Shown piece after piece: positions 6,696-9,748 of a stretch of DNA of 9,748 nucleotides. The position numbers and the translations under genes were made by a program. Below the pieces are notes generated by a model, which saw nothing but the letters and a program-made list of their open reading frames with translations, did not search any database and was not told the origin of the DNA. This DNA comes from Clostridiales bacterium (GTDB lineage: Bacteria; Bacillota; Clostridia; Caldicoprobacterales; UBA3941), in the NCBI GenBank assembly GCA_012522165.1, contig JAAYKZ010000048.1, positions 1 to 9,748 of the forward strand. Reading direction: 5' to 3'. Every line of letters begins with the position of its first letter. Positions within the stretch are counted from its first letter, which is position 1.

Positions 6696-6717
6696 ATTTA
6701 TAATAATGGTATACTAA
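6689..6717. repeat. Operator-like palindrome upstream of yqeG
   Basis: TTAGTATA (6689-6696) and TATACTAA (6710-6717) are exact reverse complements separated by 13 bases. The left half covers the candidate -10 box at 6690-6695, TATAAT (6699-6704) is in the spacer, and the right half would cover the first transcribed bases. This is the usual geometry of a repressor site, but AT-rich inverted repeats also arise by chance. No repressor gene is nearby. Confidence 0.4.
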
Positions 6718-6737
6718 GGAAAATGTGAGGGGAAAAT

Positions 6738-7223
6738 ATGTTTAAAATACTAGCACCAAATGAAAGCCATAATAGCATCTACGATATAGATCTCATAGCA
6801 CTTTATAGGAAAGGTTACAGAAATATATTAATTGATGTAGACAATACGATTCTTCCGTGGAATTCCAACCAAATAAGTTCCAACTTAAAAAAATGGTTGA
6901 TACGATCACAGGACATAGGATTTTCGGTTTTCCTATTTTCGAATAGCAAAGCTTCGAGAATTAGTGAATTGGCAGATATGCTACAAATTTCTGCCATACC
7001 TAAAGGTGGTAAACCTTTCACTTTTGCTTTTAAGAGGGCTTTAAAACATATTGATGGAAATGAAGAAAATACCATAATGATAGGGGATCAAGTATTTACT
7101 GATATCTGGGGAGGAAATCTTATTGGACTTTATACAATCTTAGTTAATCCCATATCAACTAAAGAGTTTTGGGGTACGAAAATAAACCGTTTTTTAGAAA
7201 AATTATTAGCAAATAGGAGGTAA
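6738..7223 (+). CDS. yqeG: YqeG family HAD-IIIA phosphatase
   Basis: This is a small cytoplasmic HAD-superfamily hydrolase of 161 residues; the family is usually about 165-175. Motif I is DVDNT at residues 33-37, with D33 the expected phosphoaspartate nucleophile and D35 the acid/base. Motif II is at FSNSK and motif III/IV at MIGDQVFTDIWGGN, the typical YqeG ending. YqeG resembles Gep4-type phosphatidylglycerophosphatases of eukaryotes, but its substrate in Firmicutes is not established as far as I know. GAGGGG at 6727-6732 supports the start. The final codons AGG AGG TAA form the ribosome binding site of aroE, so the two genes are probably translationally coupled. In B. subtilis yqeH lies between yqeG and aroE; here it is absent. 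Confidence 0.92.
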   Translation: MFKILAPNESHNSIYDIDLIALYRKGYRNILIDVDNTILPWNSNQISSNLKKWLIRSQDIGFSVFLFSNSKASRISELADMLQISAIPKGGKPFTFAFKRALKHIDGNEENTIMIGDQVFTDIWGGNLIGLYTILVNPISTKEFWGTKINRFLEKLLANRR

Positions 7224-7228
7224 TCTAT

Positions 7229-8074
7229 ATGAATATAACTGCTAGTACCGCTTGTGCAGCTGTTTTGGGACATCCTATTGCCCATAGTCTTTCGCCAGAA
7301 CTCCATAATAAAATTTATCAATCTATGGATTTGGATATAGTTTATTTAGCATTTGATATAACAAGAGAAAACTTTGCTAAAGCCGTAAAAGGATTAGGAG
7401 CCTTAGGATTTATTGGCTTTAATATAACAATACCTTATAAAGAGACAATAATTTCATATTTGGATTCAATTGATCCTGCTGCAGCGACAATTGGTGCCGT
7501 CAATACAGTCAAAATAGAAGGTGGTAAACTTATCGGCTATAATACTGATGGAGTGGGTTTCTTGCATTCCTTAAATATAAATAATGTTATATGTAGCCAG
7601 CGCAGAATTCTTATTTTAGGAGCTGGTGGATCAGCTAGAGCCATTGGTATCGCTCTAGTTGAACAGAACCCTAAAGAGATTGTCATTTTAAATCGTAGCT
7701 TGGATAGAGCTAAAAAAATAGCATTTGATATCAATGAATTTGCAGGTCGCAACATTTCATATGCTGTTAGTAATGCTCCCCAAAATGTTGATATTATCAT
7801 TAATACTACACCTTTGGGAATGTGGCCAGAAGTTGATAAAAGTCCATTAGAAGACTATGTTTTCTGTCCTAAGACTGTAGTATGTGATATAATATATAAT
7901 CCATATACAACATCTCTCCTAAAACGTGCTAGTGCTTCTGGCTGCTTTACAATAAATGGGCTTGGCATGTTAGTTGGCCAGGCTGTAAAAGCAATTGAAA
8001 TCTGGACAGGTAAAAAAATTGACAATTCTTTAATAAAATTGGTCTATAATGACTTACGAAATAAATTAAAATAA
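7229..8074 (+). CDS. aroE: Shikimate dehydrogenase (NADP-dependent)
   Basis: AroE reduces 3-dehydroshikimate to shikimate with NADPH in the cytoplasm, in the pathway to chorismate and aromatic amino acids. The 281-residue product has the normal family length. Substrate-domain motifs are GHPIAHSLSPELHN near the N-terminus, NITIPYK at 65-71 with catalytic lysine K71, GAVNTV, and NTDGVGF from 105 with catalytic aspartate D107. The nucleotide-binding loop GAGGSARAI begins at 131, followed by NRSLDRAKK, which fits the basic NADP clamp, and NTTPLGMWP. GLGMLVGQA closes the domain. AGGAGGT at 7215-7221 overlaps the yqeG stop and lies seven bases before this ATG. All key residues are present. I see no clear terminator between this gene and the next. 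Confidence 0.96.
   Translation: MNITASTACAAVLGHPIAHSLSPELHNKIYQSMDLDIVYLAFDITRENFAKAVKGLGALGFIGFNITIPYKETIISYLDSIDPAAATIGAVNTVKIEGGKLIGYNTDGVGFLHSLNINNVICSQRRILILGAGGSARAIGIALVEQNPKEIVILNRSLDRAKKIAFDINEFAGRNISYAVSNAPQNVDIIINTTPLGMWPEVDKSPLEDYVFCPKTVVCDIIYNPYTTSLLKRASASGCFTINGLGMLVGQAVKAIEIWTGKKIDNSLIKLVYNDLRNKLK
8019..8050 (+). promoter_or_regulatory. Perfect -35 and -10 boxes with a 20-base spacer near the end of aroE
   Basis: TTGACA at 8019-8024 and TATAAT at 8045-8050 both match the consensus exactly but are 20 bases apart, three more than the optimum. Such spacing is known from MerR-family-controlled promoters, which need an activator. It lies in the last codons of aroE and could drive the ATPase gene downstream. 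Chance is possible in this AT-rich stretch. Confidence 0.3.
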
Positions 8075-8104
8075 AAAAACTATCCAATTACGATAAAAAT
8101 TAAA

Positions 8105-9637
8105 ATGTTTTTTGTATTATGGGGGGTGGACCATATTAATACAAAGGCTAATCATTTTTTCGTGTCGGAGGATCTTGCAGCTCTAATACCTTCAGCACTA
8201 GCAAGACAGTATAGACTGTTTCCTTATAAATTAGAGGATAATAAGCTCTTTATAGCTATGGAGGATCCCTATAATTTTATAGCTATAGATCATATTAAGA
8301 GAATTACAGGTCATGAGATAATACCTTCCCAAGTTTCCGACGAAACAATTAATCATCATATTAATCAGCTATATAGAAATGAGCCCATTGTAAAAGCACT
8401 ACAGGAATTTTCGAATCAATATATGATTGCTCAGCCTCAAAGCAACCCACTTGATTATTCAGCTGAAACCATTACTTCAGCCCCTATAGTCAGATTAGTA
8501 GACTCTTTAATAAAACAAGCTGTTGAGGAGAGAGCAAGTGATATCCATATAGAGCCTATGAAAAATGGTGTACGGGTTCGCTTTAGAATAGATGGCATAC
8601 TGCATAATATGACTCTTCTACCATTAGAGACTCATAGTCATATCATTACCAGATTAAAAATACTAGGCAATATGGACATTGGAGAGAAAAGATTACCTCA
8701 AGATGGCAGATTCGAAATGGAGATAATGGGGCGTAATATAGACATAAGAGTTTCAACCATAAATACTATATATGGTGAAAAATGTGTTTTACGTCTACTA
8801 GATCGTAACTATTTTTTATTCCCAAAAGAGGCATTGGGATTTTCAAAGGAGAATATGGAAAAATTTAATAAGTTTCTAAAACTGACTCATGGGGTTATTT
8901 TAGTTACTGGACCTACGGGAAGTGGGAAATCTACTACCCTTTATACCATGCTCAATGAAATTAACGATGAAAAGGATAACATTATAACAATAGAAGATCC
9001 AGTAGAATGTAGAATTGATGGAATTAACCAAATACAAATTAATCCAAAGGCTGGTATTACTTTTTCCAATTCATTGCGTTCCGTTTTAAGGCAAGATCCA
9101 GATGTAATAATGCTTGGCGAGATAAGGGATCATGAAACTGCTGAGATGGTTATTAGAGCTGCAATAACCGGCCATCTAGTACTTAGCACTGTTCATACAT
9201 ATAATGCCATCGGGACTATTAGCCGACTTTTGGATATGGGTATAAAAAATTATTTATTGGCAGACGCTTTGGCCGGAATTATTTCACAACGTCTAGTACG
9301 AAAATTAAGTCCACATGGTCGTAAGGCTTATAAACCAAATGATGATGAATTAGAAAGAATTGGAGTTTCGCCTAAACAAAAAGGACAATGGTTTCAAAAG
9401 GTAGGCTGTATGAAATGCAACTATACTGGTTATAAAGGTAGAACCGCTATCCACGAAGTTTTGTCAGTGGATAAAGACATCCGACGCCTAATTGTAGAAG
9501 GAGCAAGTAGTGATATAATAGATAATTATGCAATTAACAATGGTTTTATATCTTTAAGAGAAGAATGTATCAAGGCATTTAGGGAAGGAATAACAACATA
9601 CGAAGAGATCATCCGCATTTTATATACTTTTGAATAG
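8105..9637 (+). CDS. GspE/PilB family type IV pilus or type II secretion ATPase
   Basis: This is a cytoplasmic hexameric ATPase that powers pilus extension or pseudopilus assembly at the inner face of the membrane. The product is 510 residues from the ATG at 8105, shorter than the usual 550-570. It has a single MshEN-like N-terminal region (about 20-95, ending in IIPSQVSDETI). The GspE domain has ASDIHIEP, the arginine-rich RFRIDG and RLPQDGRF, Walker A GPTGSGKST at 269-277 (K275), the Asp box ITIEDPVE, Walker B DPDVIMLGE ending in E339, and the His box STVHTYNA. The zinc-type cysteine motif is half lost: LSPHG (S402, G405) stands where LCPHC is common, while C435 and C438 remain. The ATG has no ribosome binding site; a strong one lies inside the frame, before ATT at 8135. 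Extension (PilB) is favoured over retraction (PilT) by the MshEN region. Confidence 0.9.
   Translation: MFFVLWGVDHINTKANHFFVSEDLAALIPSALARQYRLFPYKLEDNKLFIAMEDPYNFIAIDHIKRITGHEIIPSQVSDETINHHINQLYRNEPIVKALQEFSNQYMIAQPQSNPLDYSAETITSAPIVRLVDSLIKQAVEERASDIHIEPMKNGVRVRFRIDGILHNMTLLPLETHSHIITRLKILGNMDIGEKRLPQDGRFEMEIMGRNIDIRVSTINTIYGEKCVLRLLDRNYFLFPKEALGFSKENMEKFNKFLKLTHGVILVTGPTGSGKSTTLYTMLNEINDEKDNIITIEDPVECRIDGINQIQINPKAGITFSNSLRSVLRQDPDVIMLGEIRDHETAEMVIRAAITGHLVLSTVHTYNAIGTISRLLDMGIKNYLLADALAGIISQRLVRKLSPHGRKAYKPNDDELERIGVSPKQKGQWFQKVGCMKCNYTGYKGRTAIHEVLSVDKDIRRLIVEGASSDIIDNYAINNGFISLREECIKAFREGITTYEEIIRILYTFE
8121..8137 (+). promoter_or_regulatory. Internal ribosome binding site before a possible ATT start
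   Basis: GGGGGGTGGA (8121-8130) resembles the anti-Shine-Dalgarno complement GGAGGTGAT. It is the only purine-rich G tract near the start of the ATPase gene. The next in-frame codon at normal spacing is ATT at 8135-8137; an in-frame GTG at 8126 lies inside the tract. The ATG at 8105 is preceded only by A/T-rich DNA. The true start therefore may be ATT, giving about 500 residues. Confidence 0.4.
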
Positions 9638-9748
9638 TCACCTAGAAATGCATATCAATATTAAATTGTAATAAATTATAGAAAAAGATGCATATTACTC
9701 ATCATGGGATTAGATTAAGTCCGTATAATGGTGTAAAAAGAAAAATAA
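9638..9748. other. AT-rich tail with no recognisable gene
   Basis: I see no ribosome binding site followed by a long frame, and no terminator hairpin after the ATPase gene. ATGCATAT occurs at 9648-9655 and again at 9688-9695. A TATAAT at 9724-9729 lacks a convincing -35 box. A downstream pilus gene, if present, starts beyond the window. Confidence 0.5.

Noticed and set aside
9724..9729. TATAAT as a promoter for a downstream gene
   Set aside because: No -35 box at 16-18 bases and no TG extension; a lone hexamer in AT-rich DNA is expected by chance.
1..9748. A mobile element, CRISPR array, toxin-antitoxin pair or defence system
   Set aside because: I saw no regularly spaced repeats, transposase or integrase motifs, terminal inverted repeats or small paired genes; base and codon use look even across the window by eye.

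Overview
The window reads as ordinary chromosomal DNA of a low-GC, endospore-forming member of the Firmicutes, most likely a clostridial relative. The grounds are AT-rich codon use, strong GGAGG-type ribosome binding sites, an intact pro-sigma-K gene, RNase J, and gene neighbours that recall two Bacillus subtilis clusters (yrrL...yrrO...yrrR and yqeG-yqeH-aroE). The genus cannot be fixed from the sequence alone. All eight genes are on the + strand, and no intergenic gap exceeds about 115 bases.

Layout. 1-1635: RNase J, missing its first residues at the window edge. 1723-2841: mltG, a cell-wall endolytic transglycosylase with its own near-consensus promoter. 2842-2899: a short gap with two overlapping hairpins. 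2900-4132: a U32-family protein of the tRNA-hydroxylation (YrrO/YegQ) type. 4133-4191: a long hairpin that abuts the next ribosome binding site. 4192-5868: a class B penicillin-binding protein, followed by a strong intrinsic terminator. 5957-6670: sigK, whose stop codon lies inside its own terminator. 6738-7223 and 7229-8074: yqeG and aroE, tightly coupled. 8105-9637: a GspE/PilB-type pilus or secretion ATPase with an ambiguous start and a half-lost cysteine motif. 9638-9748: no recognisable gene.

How the genes fit together. MltG and the class B PBP both act on peptidoglycan outside the membrane. The PBP sits where B. subtilis keeps pbpI (PBP4b), described as mother-cell specific, and here it lies directly upstream of the mother-cell sigma factor gene. 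YqeG (a HAD phosphatase) and AroE (shikimate pathway) form a housekeeping pair. The last gene may open a type IV pilus or type II secretion-like cluster beyond the window. Compared with the B. subtilis order as I recall it, trmR (yrrM), trhP1 (yrrN), udk, greA and yqeH are absent from their expected places.

I found no CRISPR array, insertion sequence, tRNA, rRNA, phage gene or defence system. The points worth a second look are regulatory and small in scale: promoter elements embedded in terminators, an operator-like palindrome over the yqeG promoter, two unusual intergenic hairpins, a possible ATT start codon, and loss of two zinc-type cysteines in the ATPase. I do not see a new multi-gene system here.
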